A stretch of DNA of 64,000 nucleotides from Jeotgalibacillus aurantiacus (GCF_020595125.1 NZ_JACNMS010000001.1:620001-684000), one strand, 5' to 3'; positions 1 to 8,549 are shown, counted from the first letter of the stretch. The notes: a model not told the origin generated them from the letters alone. Numbers and translations are program-made.

Positions 1-837
1 CCGGAGGTCCGTGATGAAATGATCAGCTGGGGTAAATGGATGATTGATACGCTACAGCATGATGGATACCGTCTGGACGCGATTAAGCATATCAGTTCAA
101 GCTTTATCAACGACTTTATTAAATCTATGATGGCTCATCGTGATGGAAACTTTTATATCGTTGGTGAGTACTGGAATACAGACCTTGAAGCATGTGGGAA
201 TTTCCTTGAAGAAACAGAGTATCAGCTTGATCTGTTTGATGTACAGCTTCACTATAAGCTTCACGAAGTCTCGGAAAAAGGCCGGGATGCTGATTTATCA
301 GCTTTATTTAACGGTACTTTAGTGAAAGAATATCCAATGAATGCTGTAACGTTTGTGGACAATCACGATTCACAACCCGGTGAATCGCTGGAATCCTGGA
401 TTCAGGACTGGTTTAAACAAAGTGCTTACGCCCTGATTCTGCTGAGAAAAGACGGCTATCCATGTGTCTTTTACGGTGATTATTTCGGTATTGACGGTGA
501 AGAACCGATTGAAGATAAACGGGAAGCCATCGATCCTCTTATATACGCCCGCTATCACAAGGCATACGGCGAGCAGAATGACTACTTTGATCATCCGGCA
601 ACGATCGGCTGGGTTCGTCGTGGCGTTGAAGAGATCCAGGGCTCCGGCTGTGCTGTAGTGGTAACCGTTGGAGACGAAGGAGAAAAACGCATGTTCGTGG
701 GGCAACATCGTTCAGGCGAGCAGTGGAGAGATTATACCAACTCACGAGAAGAGCATGTGACCATTGATGAAGAAGGCTACGGAATATTCCCAGTCAATGC
801 CGGCAGTGTCTCTGTATGGGCATTACCTGAAGAATAA
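1..837 (+). CDS. alpha-amylase family protein (GH13), 3' part only
   Basis: The reading frame is open from base 1, so the gene begins before the window; about 278 C-terminal residues are present. The three GH13 catalytic regions are visible in order: GYRLDAIKH with the Asp nucleophile, VGEYW with the acid/base Glu, and FVDNHDSQ with the third Asp. This identifies an alpha-1,4-glucan hydrolase of the bacterial liquefying/maltohexaose-forming amylase type. The end is the usual C-terminal beta-domain. The N-terminus is missing, so secretion cannot be judged. A strong terminator follows directly. Confidence 0.9.
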   Translation, partial: PEVRDEMISWGKWMIDTLQHDGYRLDAIKHISSSFINDFIKSMMAHRDGNFYIVGEYWNTDLEACGNFLEETEYQLDLFDVQLHYKLHEVSEKGRDADLSALFNGTLVKEYPMNAVTFVDNHDSQPGESLESWIQDWFKQSAYALILLRKDGYPCVFYGDYFGIDGEEPIEDKREAIDPLIYARYHKAYGEQNDYFDHPATIGWVRRGVEEIQGSGCAVVVTVGDEGEKRMFVGQHRSGEQWRDYTNSREEHVTIDEEGYGIFPVNAGSVSVWALPEE

Positions 838-840
838 AAA

Positions 841-866
841 AAGGCAGACCGCGGTCTGCCTTTTTT
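841..866 (+). terminator. intrinsic terminator after the amylase gene
   Basis: A perfect GC-rich palindrome (GGCAGACC / GGTCTGCC) starts a few bases after the stop codon and runs into six T residues. Confidence 0.9.
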
Positions 867-872
867 GTGTGA

Positions 873-1069
873 GTTGATATTATATCGTTGATAGCACGCG
901 AATTTCTGTCGATAGATGGAATATTTCTGTTGATAATATAGACATTAGTGTTGATGGAGTGTCCGGAAAAGCAAAAGTTGTTGATAGCACACAGCTTTCT
1001 GTCGATAGACGCTAGGATGCTGTCGATAACTCCTCTGTTTTTGTCGATAGCTTCCAAAAATCTGTTGAT
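873..1069. repeat. 21-bp phased degenerate repeat array (GTYGATAG core), 10 copies
   Basis: The hexamer GTTGAT/GTCGAT starts at 873, 887, 908, 929, 949, 980, 1001, 1022, 1043 and 1064. The steps are 14, 21, 21, 20, 31, 21, 21, 21 and 21 bp. The sequence between cores is not conserved. The array fills the gap between the amylase terminator and the end of aspartokinase. An open frame across it on the minus strand only reflects the 21-bp (7-codon) period and is not called as a gene. Confidence 0.8.
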
Positions 1070-1135
1070 AGCTAAAAATTCGTCATGACCGCTCCCCTTC
1101 ACTCTCTAATGCGGACCATACATATCCAGCCTACT

Positions 1136-2500
1136 CTATACTGTCTCTTTCACTGGAAAGTAAATCCGGTACAGGCTTTGAACAGCCCGTTTCACATCCT
1201 TTACGTTTACACCAAACATCATGCTGACCTCACTTGATCCCTGGTTAATCATTTTAATATTCGCCCCAGCTTCAGCAAGTGCTGTGGTTGCTTTTGAAGC
1301 AATCCCTACCGTCTGATTCATGCCTTCTCCAACAACCATAATCATGGCAAGATCCCGCTCCACGTAAAGGTCGTCCACCTTCAATTCCTTTCGAATACGG
1401 TCGAGCACACGCTTCTCCTGTCCGTTATAAAGCTGATGATCACGCAGAATTACGGACATATTATCAATTCCTGACGGTGTATGTTCATATGAAATACCTT
1501 CATCTTCAAGAATGGCAAGCAGCTTTCGTCCAAAGCCGAGCTCCCGGTTCATCAGGTATTTTGTGATGTTGATACTGCAGAAGCCTTCATCACTGGCAAT
1601 ACCGATCACCGGTCTGCCATCCAGCTTTCTCTCATGCACAATTCTCGTACCTGGTGCCTCAGGACGATTCGTATTTTTTACGCACACCGGGATTCTTTTT
1701 TGAACGACCGGCTGCAGCGCTTCATCATGAAAAACAGAAAATCCCGAATACGCAAGCTCCCGCATTTCACGATATGTCAGCTCCTTCAGCTCGCGTGGCT
1801 GCTGGACCATTTTGGGACTCACACAGTAAATCGAATCCACATCCGTAAAGTTTTCATATTCCGTCGCATCGAGTCCCGCGGCAATAATAGAGCCTGTAAT
1901 ATCCGACCCCCCGCGCGGAAAAGTAACAATATTCCCTTCGTAGGAATATCCGAAAAAGCCAGGGATGACAAGCAGACCCGGATGATCTCTTAACTTCGCA
2001 ATCTCGGGGTACGCTTCCGGAAGAATTTGCGCATTCCCTGGTTCATCCGTTACAATCATGCCCGCTTTTCTCGGGGAAACATAAGTCACTTCCCGTCCGA
2101 GCGATTTCAGATAAGCCGTCATCACCTTGGCATTTAAGTCCTCCCCACTCGCTTTCAGACCATCGAGCAGACGGTCCTTTGAATGGCGGTAAAAAGAAAT
2201 GACTTCGTGCAGATGTGCCTCCACTTCTGTCATGAGGCTAACATCGAGTTCAAGGTCCTCGACGATATCACGGTAACGGGCTGTAACAGCCTGAAACGCC
2301 TCTTCATTAAAGCTTTTATCATCAACGCTTTCAGCGAGACGAATGAGTAAATCCGTCGTTTTCGTATCACCTTCATGACGTTTTCCCGGAGCAGAAACGA
2401 CGACCGCTTTCCGTTCAGGATCCGCGGCAAGAATCGCTGCTACTTTTTTATACTGGCTGGCACTGGCAACTGAACTTCCACCAAATTTTACGACTTTCAT
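1136..2500 (-). CDS. thrD: aspartate kinase (ThrD/YclM type)
   Basis: Phosphorylates aspartate in the first step of Thr/Met/Lys/diaminopimelate synthesis. The start chosen gives MKVVKFGGSSVAS, with the KFGGSS aspartokinase signature at the N-terminus and the site AAGGAG just upstream; an in-frame extension to 2587 has no such support. At 454 residues it matches B. subtilis YclM/ThrD in length and closely in sequence as I recall it. The kinase domain covers roughly residues 1-290 (FPRGGSDITGSI, YENFTDVD). The C-terminus holds tandem ACT domains ending near INQGSSEVSMMFGV, which bind feedback amino acids. It is monocistronic and divergent from the epimerase gene. Confidence 0.93.
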   Translation of the reverse strand: MKVVKFGGSSVASASQYKKVAAILAADPERKAVVVSAPGKRHEGDTKTTDLLIRLAESVDDKSFNEEAFQAVTARYRDIVEDLELDVSLMTEVEAHLHEVISFYRHSKDRLLDGLKASGEDLNAKVMTAYLKSLGREVTYVSPRKAGMIVTDEPGNAQILPEAYPEIAKLRDHPGLLVIPGFFGYSYEGNIVTFPRGGSDITGSIIAAGLDATEYENFTDVDSIYCVSPKMVQQPRELKELTYREMRELAYSGFSVFHDEALQPVVQKRIPVCVKNTNRPEAPGTRIVHERKLDGRPVIGIASDEGFCSINITKYLMNRELGFGRKLLAILEDEGISYEHTPSGIDNMSVILRDHQLYNGQEKRVLDRIRKELKVDDLYVERDLAMIMVVGEGMNQTVGIASKATTALAEAGANIKMINQGSSEVSMMFGVNVKDVKRAVQSLYRIYFPVKETV

Positions 2501-2665
2501 GAAGGCAAAACTCCTTTTTGTTTTTATCAGAAAAACATTTGTCTTTTTTAGATAGAATTTTATTGACAAGTATACAAGACTATACAAGCCCTGTCACCCT
2601 CAAGTTTCAGAAAATTTGGCAGGAATGGGTTGTAAACAGAAAAAAGAGGGAAAGGCAGTAAAAGA

Positions 2666-3481
2666 ATGACAGGAAAGGCTGTGATCGAAGTGGGAAAAGT
2701 ATTACTGACTGGCGCATCAGGCGGGCTCGGCACCGTTCTTGCCCATGCGCTAAAGGATCAATTTGAACTCGTGCTGACAAATCGCTCTGAATCAGACGAG
2801 CTACCAAAGGATATTCCATTTATTAAAGCGGATCTGAACGATTACGAAGCAATACTTTCTATTTTTAAGGAGCATGATATCGAAACCGTTCTTCATTTCG
2901 GCGGACTGCCCGTTGAAAATGAGTTTGAGGATATATTGGATGCCAACATCAGAGGAACTTATCACATCTATGAGGCAGCCAGACAAACCGGAACGAAACG
3001 GATTGTTTTTGCCAGCAGTATACATGCGGTCGGGTTTCTTCCTGCTGAAGGCGCTCCATACGATATTCATACCGAAACTAGACCCGATACATTTTACGGG
3101 CTGTCTAAAGTTTATAACGAGAATCTCGGCAAGCTTTATCACGACAAGTTCGGCATGGAAGTCGTCAACCTCAGAATCTGTGGCTGCGTGGAGAAACCCG
3201 ATTCAAGGGAACACCTGATGATCTGGCTCAGTTACGCTGATTTAACACAGCTTGTCGAAAAATCAATCACGGCAGACATTCAAGAGGTCGTCACAATTTA
3301 CGGGATCTCCAACAACAAACATAGCTTCTTCAAAATTGATCCTGATAATCAACTTGGGTATGCACCTGTCGATGATGCTAACGAATACCTCGATGACGTC
3401 CCGGACGAATTTGGTCACCCTGACGATTACAAGTTTGTCGGTGGACATGAGTTTGTGAAAAAGGATGCTGTGGAGGATTGA
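2666..3481 (+). CDS. NAD(P)-dependent epimerase/dehydratase, uronate-dehydrogenase-like
   Basis: An extended short-chain dehydrogenase. The Rossmann glycine motif TGASGGLG lies at about residues 15-22, the active-site serines are in VFASSIHAVG, and the catalytic pair is YGLSK (YxxxK). The overall pattern (NRSE after strand 2, LHFGG, YGLSKVYNE, LRICGC) resembles uronate/hexuronate dehydrogenases more than UDP-sugar epimerases; the substrate is inferred, not shown. The start is uncertain: ATG at 2666 has a poorly spaced purine-rich site, and GTG codons at 2684 or 2693 are alternatives. It is a single gene, divergent from aspartokinase. Confidence 0.75.
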   Translation: MTGKAVIEVGKVLLTGASGGLGTVLAHALKDQFELVLTNRSESDELPKDIPFIKADLNDYEAILSIFKEHDIETVLHFGGLPVENEFEDILDANIRGTYHIYEAARQTGTKRIVFASSIHAVGFLPAEGAPYDIHTETRPDTFYGLSKVYNENLGKLYHDKFGMEVVNLRICGCVEKPDSREHLMIWLSYADLTQLVEKSITADIQEVVTIYGISNNKHSFFKIDPDNQLGYAPVDDANEYLDDVPDEFGHPDDYKFVGGHEFVKKDAVED

Positions 3482-3535
3482 GTTTTGCTTCTCGGCCCGG
3501 TGACAAAACGATAAAGATTTATAAATTTCAAAACC

Positions 3536-3771
3536 GTGCCTGGCCATTCCTACGCTCCCTTGTCCAGCTGCGGCGACTAGCCCCTCGAGGTCATAAGTCA
3601 AAGATGAACGAGGGCAAAGGTCAGCCCTCTTTTCATCTTCGCCTTATGCTTGTCGGGGCTGGACGAGTCGCCTCCGCTTTTCCAAGGCCGGGCGGTGAAC
3701 CCGCCTGTGCTTCGCCCAGTCGGTTTCACCTGTCCCTTTCCGCCACAGGAGTCTTCGGAATGACCAGGCAC
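3536..3771. repeat. dispersed fold-back repeat element, copy 1
   Basis: An element of about 236 bp bounded by imperfect inverted ends (GTGCCTGGCCATTCC / GGAATGACCAGGCAC). Inside is a second fold-back, GGCGACTAGCCCC pairing with GGGGC...AGTCGCC. The central roughly 115 bp recurs almost identically and inverted near 59.83-59.96 kb. It fills most of the gap between 3482 and 3890. Open frames across it are not conserved and no transposase is present. Similar repeats are, to my knowledge, common between genes in Bacillaceae genomes. Confidence 0.75.
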
Positions 3772-3857
3772 TCTTTGATGCAAATCTTCCTAATTGTGTT
3801 TTTTAAAGCAGTTGTGACAAGAATTAAATACATTCTCTCGTAAGAAAATAGAAGAAT

Positions 3858-3898
3858 ACCAATAAAGCTTCCCTGCAAATGAGGGAAGCTTTATTGGT
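3858..3898 (-). terminator. intrinsic terminator after the HExxH protein gene
   Basis: A long hairpin, CCAATAAAGCTTCCCT pairing with AGGGAAGCTTTATTGG, overlaps the stop codon of the gene at 3891. On the minus strand it is followed by a T-rich tract. Confidence 0.7.
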
Positions 3899-5105
3899 TG
3901 GAAACAACAAGATGAAGGAGGCGTCCGTTTTCGCTGTATGCGCCCTGGATTTCACCGATTCCGGGAATATTGACTGATCCGCCATTCACAACAGGCTTTT
4001 CTGTGAGATTCAGTTGAAGACGCTTTGCCTGCAGCACAGAGTCCTCGTAATAAGTCAGCGCAGGCTGATTGATTAAATACTCCTGCTCTTTGATTTGCAT
4101 TTTGACGAAATACTGATGCAGCAACTGATGGTCTACGTTCACCATGTTCATTGGATCAAAAAATACTGCACGCATTGGTCCATCAATTGTCAGCTGGTAG
4201 CCTTCAAATTTTGAGAATGCTTTAATTTTCTGTCTGCGGTTTTGTTTTACAAGGTTAAAAATTCTTGCCGCTTCTTTTTCATATTCAGCCGATTCAATTT
4301 TGTCGTCCAATAACTGAACAGGCACCTGTTCTTTTACAAGATCATAAAGCGTCTTATCCTGTTTGAAATACTGCTCTTTCCAAGATGGCTTAATTTTGTT
4401 TAGCAATAGGCATAACGCAAGACCTGAGCTATAGCAGCTGCCTCTCAAGTTGAGGCTCGTAAATTCGTGCTCGAGAAGCTTTTCTCTGTAGCGACTTTCA
4501 GCTTCGACTTCAGTCCCATTATCAATTGAAGCAAAGGCTTTCATTTCAACGTACCACGAAGGACCCTCAACCGTTTCAATTAATACCTCGTAATCAAATG
4601 CTTCCCCGAGCAATTCCCGACGCTTTTCGCGGATCGCAACGTAGCGCGCAATCAGGGTCTGACGTTCTGCTGAAGAATCTGTGTCTAGTGCTTCACGTAA
4701 TAGGATTCTTTCACGGATACACATATAGATATTTTCTTTTAACACAGGGTATTGAACACCGATCAGCTCATCTGGAAAACGTTTCTCATCCATTAATGTC
4801 TGATAACCATGAAATAGTTCATGCATTAACAAAGGATATACTTCTTCTACTCTGGTTACATGCTCAATATTAACGATAGCCGTAGGATAATCCTCGAATA
4901 ACAGCAGCGTATTACCCACAAATCGCTTGTCCCACTCAAATACAACAGGCTCGTCTTTCCCTTCACAAACCGGATGTTTAAACAGAAAAACATATTCGCG
5001 GTTATAAAGCGCATAGGCAGTCAATGTGAATCCTGGCCAAAGCGCTTCTAAATCCGCTTTCTCTACCATTTCTTTTAGCCGTTTCCCATCTCCACATGGA
5101 ATCAT
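3891..5105 (-). CDS. uncharacterised HExxH-containing protein
   Basis: About 404 residues of unrecognised family. The start at MIPCGDGK follows the site GGAGGTGG; an upstream in-frame ATG at 5123 overlaps the previous stop. The notable element is LLMHELFHGYQ near residue 105, an HExxH zincin-type motif, followed by a helical region rich in charged residues. No signal peptide or membrane segment is visible, so it is probably cytoplasmic. A metallopeptidase role is suggested by the motif only. It is transcribed with the small HTH gene just upstream and ends in a terminator. Confidence 0.6.
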   Translation of the reverse strand: MIPCGDGKRLKEMVEKADLEALWPGFTLTAYALYNREYVFLFKHPVCEGKDEPVVFEWDKRFVGNTLLLFEDYPTAIVNIEHVTRVEEVYPLLMHELFHGYQTLMDEKRFPDELIGVQYPVLKENIYMCIRERILLREALDTDSSAERQTLIARYVAIREKRRELLGEAFDYEVLIETVEGPSWYVEMKAFASIDNGTEVEAESRYREKLLEHEFTSLNLRGSCYSSGLALCLLLNKIKPSWKEQYFKQDKTLYDLVKEQVPVQLLDDKIESAEYEKEAARIFNLVKQNRRQKIKAFSKFEGYQLTIDGPMRAVFFDPMNMVNVDHQLLHQYFVKMQIKEQEYLINQPALTYYEDSVLQAKRLQLNLTEKPVVNGGSVNIPGIGEIQGAYSENGRLLHLVVSNQ

Positions 5106-5122
5106 CGTTCCACCTCCGCTCA

Positions 5123-5353
5123 TCAGTCCTCATCCTTCACATCCACACTCTCAGGAATCGGTTCATTTTTCCACTCTTCCAGCAGCTGCTTCATTTTTTC
5201 AACCTGCTTTAAATGCTGATTGAATTGTTCTTTATTAATTAAATACTGAGAGCCATCATGAACAGCTCTAATTTTATTCTGATAAATTAAGTTCAAAATC
5301 GATTGTTCAGACATATCTAAATAGTCAGCTAATTCTTTCGTTGTGAGATACAT
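5123..5353 (-). CDS. small helix-turn-helix DNA-binding protein (excisionase/MerR-like fold)
   Basis: 76 residues starting MYLTTKELADYLDMSEQSI. TTKELADYLDMSEQSILNLIYQNKI has the winged-HTH pattern of excisionase-family proteins, and the C-terminal half is an acidic, probably helical tail. The longer frame to 5431 has no ribosome site and an untypical N-terminus. It ends exactly at the upstream in-frame ATG of the HExxH gene, so the two form a transcription unit. It may regulate that gene; no phage genes are nearby. Confidence 0.6.
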   Translation of the reverse strand: MYLTTKELADYLDMSEQSILNLIYQNKIRAVHDGSQYLINKEQFNQHLKQVEKMKQLLEEWKNEPIPESVDVKDED

Positions 5354-5493
5354 CCATAACACCCTTCTTATGTCACGATTAATAAGGATCTTTATATAGG
5401 TAATTATACACTTTAACCTTATAAATATCACGTTTTAATTGTGCGGAATATGTTTTATTTTTTGTGACTATATCACTATTTTCCCAACCTTAA

Positions 5494-5531
5494 AAAGAGA
5501 AGCGGAAGCCGGGTGAATGGCGGCTTCCGTT
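5494..5531 (-). terminator. intrinsic terminator after the XRE-TPR regulator
   Basis: On the minus strand, CGGAAGCCG and CGGCTTCCG form a hairpin followed by a pyrimidine-rich TTCTCTTTTT tract, just after the regulator stop codon. Confidence 0.75.
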
Positions 5532-5554
5532 CTGTATAAATATTAACCTTTATG

Positions 5555-6808
5555 TCAGGATAAAGATTGCTGATGAATCTTTTCCCAGGTGTCATAAATA
5601 AAATCATGATATGGCGTATGTGGAAAATCTTTGACTGCTGATTTTGCAAGCTCTGCATCTTTCATTGCTTCTTCCCATTGTCCTTTGTGTGCGAGGCAAA
5701 GGGCCCGGTACGAATAAGTAGTATACAGCATTGTGATATCAAACGGATGATAAACGGATGAAGGAATGGTAAAATCACTTAATTCTTCAAGGGCACGTTC
5801 GATATCTCCCAGACCATAGTAAGCTCGGGCTTTTTCGAGACCGTTCCAAGAATCATCCTCATCAATCCCATCTTCCATTTCCTCCAGCATCTGTAGCGCT
5901 TTTTTGTGATCTTTCTTGAATTCATTGATCCAATGGATCTCCATAAAATAAGTACTTTCAATTTCCATTTTACTTTCCTTAAACTCAGCAAACTGACGGG
6001 ATTTCTTTAAATAGTAAAGGAACTTCTCTTCATCACCTGTCAATAGTGAGTTAAATGAAGCGATCCGGTATATATCATCCATCTGATGAAAAATACTGCG
6101 TCGCTTCGTAAAAGCAAGTAACTCGTCTATAATTGCCGTCCCCTCTTCATTTTTCCCAACTGCATATAAATAAACTGCTTCATTATAATCTGACTCAATT
6201 TGAACGAGCGGATCAGCAACCACTGTTCTCGATAAATAATGCCTTTTTTTATCCCTTAAATAATTCAGTGCCTCTTCATATTTTTTCTCGAGGAACAGAT
6301 CCAGCGCATGATCCAGCTGAACTTTATACGCCCTGTTGAACAATGACAGCTGGTCATATACTGCTGCCGCCTGTTGGGAGAGTGCTTTACTTTCATCTGT
6401 CGGCTTCTGCAAAATGCCTCTTTTCACCCTTGAACCAATTTCAAGCAGCCTTCCTTTTTCGTAGGTGGCGGGAAGGTTCATTTTTAGATATTCAGCTATT
6501 TCCTGATCGAGTTGTTTTAATAGTGTTTTATATTTGTCTAATTGCAGGTCACGCTCTGAATCCTGAATCCGCTCTTCAAGGCTGCGAATGAATTGCTGCA
6601 ACTCTTCTGAAGCCTGTTCTTCCAATAGAAAATGCACATCCACATCAAGCTGACGCGCAATATGCTGCAAGCTCTCCATAGAAGGATTCGAGCGCCCGTT
6701 TTCAATTAAACTGAGCATACCCTTTGTCATAAAATCGCCAGCGACATCCACAAGCGTCATTTTCCGTTCCTTTCTCAGTTTTCGTATACGTTCTCCAAGA
6801 TTATTCAT
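5555..6808 (-). CDS. XRE-family transcriptional regulator with TPR-like C-terminus
   Basis: 417 residues. An N-terminal Cro/CI-type HTH at about residues 5-60 (LGERIRKLRKERKMTLVDVAG...SLIENGRSNPS) is followed by a linker and a long helical repeat region with TPR character (EKARAYYGLGDIERALEEL, RALCLAHKGQWEEAMKDAE). This architecture is shared by Rgg/PlcR/NprR-type regulators, often controlled by peptides, and by other XRE-TPR proteins. No small signalling-peptide gene was found next to it. The start at 6808 has AGGATGA upstream. It is divergent from an MFS exporter across a region with three copies of a palindrome, suggesting it controls both directions. Confidence 0.8.
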   Translation of the reverse strand: MNNLGERIRKLRKERKMTLVDVAGDFMTKGMLSLIENGRSNPSMESLQHIARQLDVDVHFLLEEQASEELQQFIRSLEERIQDSERDLQLDKYKTLLKQLDQEIAEYLKMNLPATYEKGRLLEIGSRVKRGILQKPTDESKALSQQAAAVYDQLSLFNRAYKVQLDHALDLFLEKKYEEALNYLRDKKRHYLSRTVVADPLVQIESDYNEAVYLYAVGKNEEGTAIIDELLAFTKRRSIFHQMDDIYRIASFNSLLTGDEEKFLYYLKKSRQFAEFKESKMEIESTYFMEIHWINEFKKDHKKALQMLEEMEDGIDEDDSWNGLEKARAYYGLGDIERALEELSDFTIPSSVYHPFDITMLYTTYSYRALCLAHKGQWEEAMKDAELAKSAVKDFPHTPYHDFIYDTWEKIHQQSLS

Positions 6809-6836
6809 GCTGTTCATCCTAACTGTCGATTGGTTA

Positions 6837-6961
6837 GTTTAATTATATTAAACTTTTGCTTGCAAGGGAAGCAAGAAGATGTTATGATTTGTTTAATTAA
6901 ATTAAACTTTTGCTTGCAAGGGAAGCAAGAAGATGTTATGATTTGTTTAATTAAATTAAAC
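6837..6961 (+). promoter_or_regulatory. duplicated promoter with three operator palindromes
   Basis: A 17-bp palindrome of the form GTTTAAT-TAA-ATTAAAC occurs at 6837-6853 (one base different), 6891-6907 and 6945-6961, spaced exactly 54 bp. Between the copies lie two identical promoters: TTGCAA at 6860 and 6914, a 17-bp spacer, and TATGAT at 6883 and 6937 with an extended TG. Each predicted start site falls inside the following palindrome, a repressor-type layout. The left copy lies about 30 bp upstream of the regulator start. Confidence 0.75.
6850..6957 (+). repeat. 54-bp perfect tandem duplication
   Basis: The unit beginning AAACTTTTGCTTGCAAGG at 6850 is repeated at 6904, and a partial third unit starts at 6958. 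Each unit carries one promoter and one operator. Confidence 0.9.
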
Positions 6962-6983
6962 TTACTTTCAGGGAGCGATAAAA

Positions 6984-8285
6984 ATGACAGATCAACAGCG
7001 CATTAATAAGGCCACCCGAAACTTATTTTTCTTTACTGGTGGTGAATTCATCGGTACGATTGGTGCCCACGTCTATATGTTTGGAATCAGTTTTTTCGTA
7101 TTAACATTGACCGGCTCTGCTACAAGCTTTGCGATGACACTCCTGTTTTCCATGGTGCCTAGAATTATCCTTTCACCGATAGCCGGACACATTGCTGACC
7201 GCTTTCCAAGAAAGAAAATTCTGCTGTTTTGTCACGGGATAATGACGCTCATCATGCTCTCTGTTTTCTTCTATACCTTATCGTTCGGTTTAAATCTGCC
7301 AGTCATTTATCTTACCTCAGCATTGATTGCAACCTTCTCAACATTTGCCGGAATTAGCCTGACATCCGGAATTGGGAACTTTATTGACGGTGACCGCATT
7401 CAAAGAGCACTTTCTCTTACGCAATCTTCTACTTCACTTGCCAGTATTTTAGGGCCTGTTCTTGGAGGAGTGATGTATGGATTTTTCACAATTGAAGTAT
7501 TTTTATTAACTCAGGTTATTGCTTATTCAGTTACCCTGTTTTGTGAAGCCAATATTGACTTTTCTTTATTCAAAGGAAAAGAGCTTGAATCTGATTCCGG
7601 TAAAAAAGAAACGATGTGGGAAAGCTTGAAAGCCGGCGTTGCTTATGTAAAACAGGATAAAATTCTATTCCCCATCATGATGGTCGCACTGTGGATTAAC
7701 TTTTTCTTTATGGCTGCGATTGTCGGCCTTCCGTTTATCATTATCGAGGTGTTAGGGGCAAGCTCAAGACAGCTCGGGCTGATTGAGGGGATGATTGGTG
7801 TTGGAACACTTGTTTTTTCGTTATATATCGCAACCCGAAAGCAATCAGCCAGGCCAGTTCGTCAAGTTCGTATAGGCATGATTTTGTTTGGCTTGGCCTT
7901 TGCCTTAATGTCATTACCGCTTCTCGTTTCATTAGGTTCCACAGGTTTCGTTGTCTTCTATATGGGACTCAACTTTTTAGTCGGAGGACTTATGATTGTG
8001 ATTAATATTCCTCTCATGGTTCTGCTGCAAAAAACAACTCCTGAAAGCTACAAAGGACGTGTCTTCGGACTTCTGGAAACAGTAGCGAGTGGTATTTCCC
8101 CACTCGGACTCGTATTGTTCGGATTTTTATACGATGTCATTTCACCGCAATGGATCATCCTGACGTGTGCTGCGTTACTGATCAGCGTTACATTGATTGG
8201 CATGCATCCGTCACGTGTAAGTGATGGAGATGTTCCTGCTGATGAAAAGAGTGAAGTGAAGCAGCCGACATTCGCACAGGCATAA
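6984..8285 (+). CDS. MFS transporter, macrolide/multidrug-efflux-like
   Basis: 433 residues with 12 predicted membrane segments, beginning about residue 12. The MFS loop 2-3 signature is seen in GHIADRFPRKKILLF. The later region (GLIEGMIGVGTLVFS, PLMVLLQKTTPESYKGRVFGLLETVASGISPLGLVLFGFLYD) resembles the MFS_3/enterobactin-exporter or MefA-like group. It probably exports a small toxic compound in exchange for protons; the substrate is unknown. It is driven by the duplicated promoter upstream and likely controlled by the divergent XRE-TPR protein. It ends in a strong terminator. Confidence 0.85.
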   Translation: MTDQQRINKATRNLFFFTGGEFIGTIGAHVYMFGISFFVLTLTGSATSFAMTLLFSMVPRIILSPIAGHIADRFPRKKILLFCHGIMTLIMLSVFFYTLSFGLNLPVIYLTSALIATFSTFAGISLTSGIGNFIDGDRIQRALSLTQSSTSLASILGPVLGGVMYGFFTIEVFLLTQVIAYSVTLFCEANIDFSLFKGKELESDSGKKETMWESLKAGVAYVKQDKILFPIMMVALWINFFFMAAIVGLPFIIIEVLGASSRQLGLIEGMIGVGTLVFSLYIATRKQSARPVRQVRIGMILFGLAFALMSLPLLVSLGSTGFVVFYMGLNFLVGGLMIVINIPLMVLLQKTTPESYKGRVFGLLETVASGISPLGLVLFGFLYDVISPQWIILTCAALLISVTLIGMHPSRVSDGDVPADEKSEVKQPTFAQA

Positions 8286-8294
8286 ACAACTGCA

Positions 8295-8328
8295 GCATAC
8301 CGGGATGATTCGTCCGGTATGCTTTTTT
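8295..8328 (+). terminator. intrinsic terminator after the MFS gene
   Basis: GCATACCGG and CCGGTATGC form a hairpin followed by TTTTTT. Confidence 0.9.
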
Positions 8329-8353
8329 ATTTGAAAGGGATCGGTATGTGCAT

Positions 8354-8458
8354 GTCACTTGGTCACTTGGTCACTTCCCACTCGTACTTGACCACATTCC
8401 CTCTTTGTTTGGACACTTTTCCCCTTTATTTGGTCACTTTTAGTTCCAGCCTGGTCAC
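8354..8458. repeat. phased degenerate repeat array (GTCACTT core), 7 copies
   Basis: Cores matching GTCACT, or close variants, start at 8354, 8362, 8370, 8390, 8412, 8433 and 8453. After the first three closely packed copies the steps are 20, 22, 21 and 20 bp. This occupies most of the 345-base gap between the MFS gene and the alcohol dehydrogenase gene. Apart from the flanking terminator and promoter, nothing else was seen there. Confidence 0.7.
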
Positions 8459-8549
8459 TCAGGGTTCAAAACGGACTCTCCACGCTTTTCTTTGACACGG
8501 GACCCACAACAACTGAGCATTTTTGTAAAGTTTTTATTAATCCTTGTGA

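Noticed and set aside
873-1069. CRISPR array
   Set aside because: Conserved part is only 6-8 bp, spacers are about 14 bp, and there are no cas genes; same reasoning applies to the other phased arrays.
794-1102. 102-residue open frame on the minus strand with repeated ID-R/N-x motifs
   Set aside because: The periodic peptide is just the translation of the 21-bp DNA repeat (7 codons per unit), overlaps the amylase end and terminator, and has no ribosome site.
3536-3771. Insertion sequence
   Set aside because: No transposase frame; inverted ends differ between the two copies.
3478-3843. 121-residue open frame over the dispersed element
   Set aside because: Lies on the fold-back repeat, not maintained as a frame in copy 2, no recognisable protein.
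5123-5353. Phage excisionase
   Set aside because: Fold is similar but there is no integrase, attachment site or phage gene nearby.
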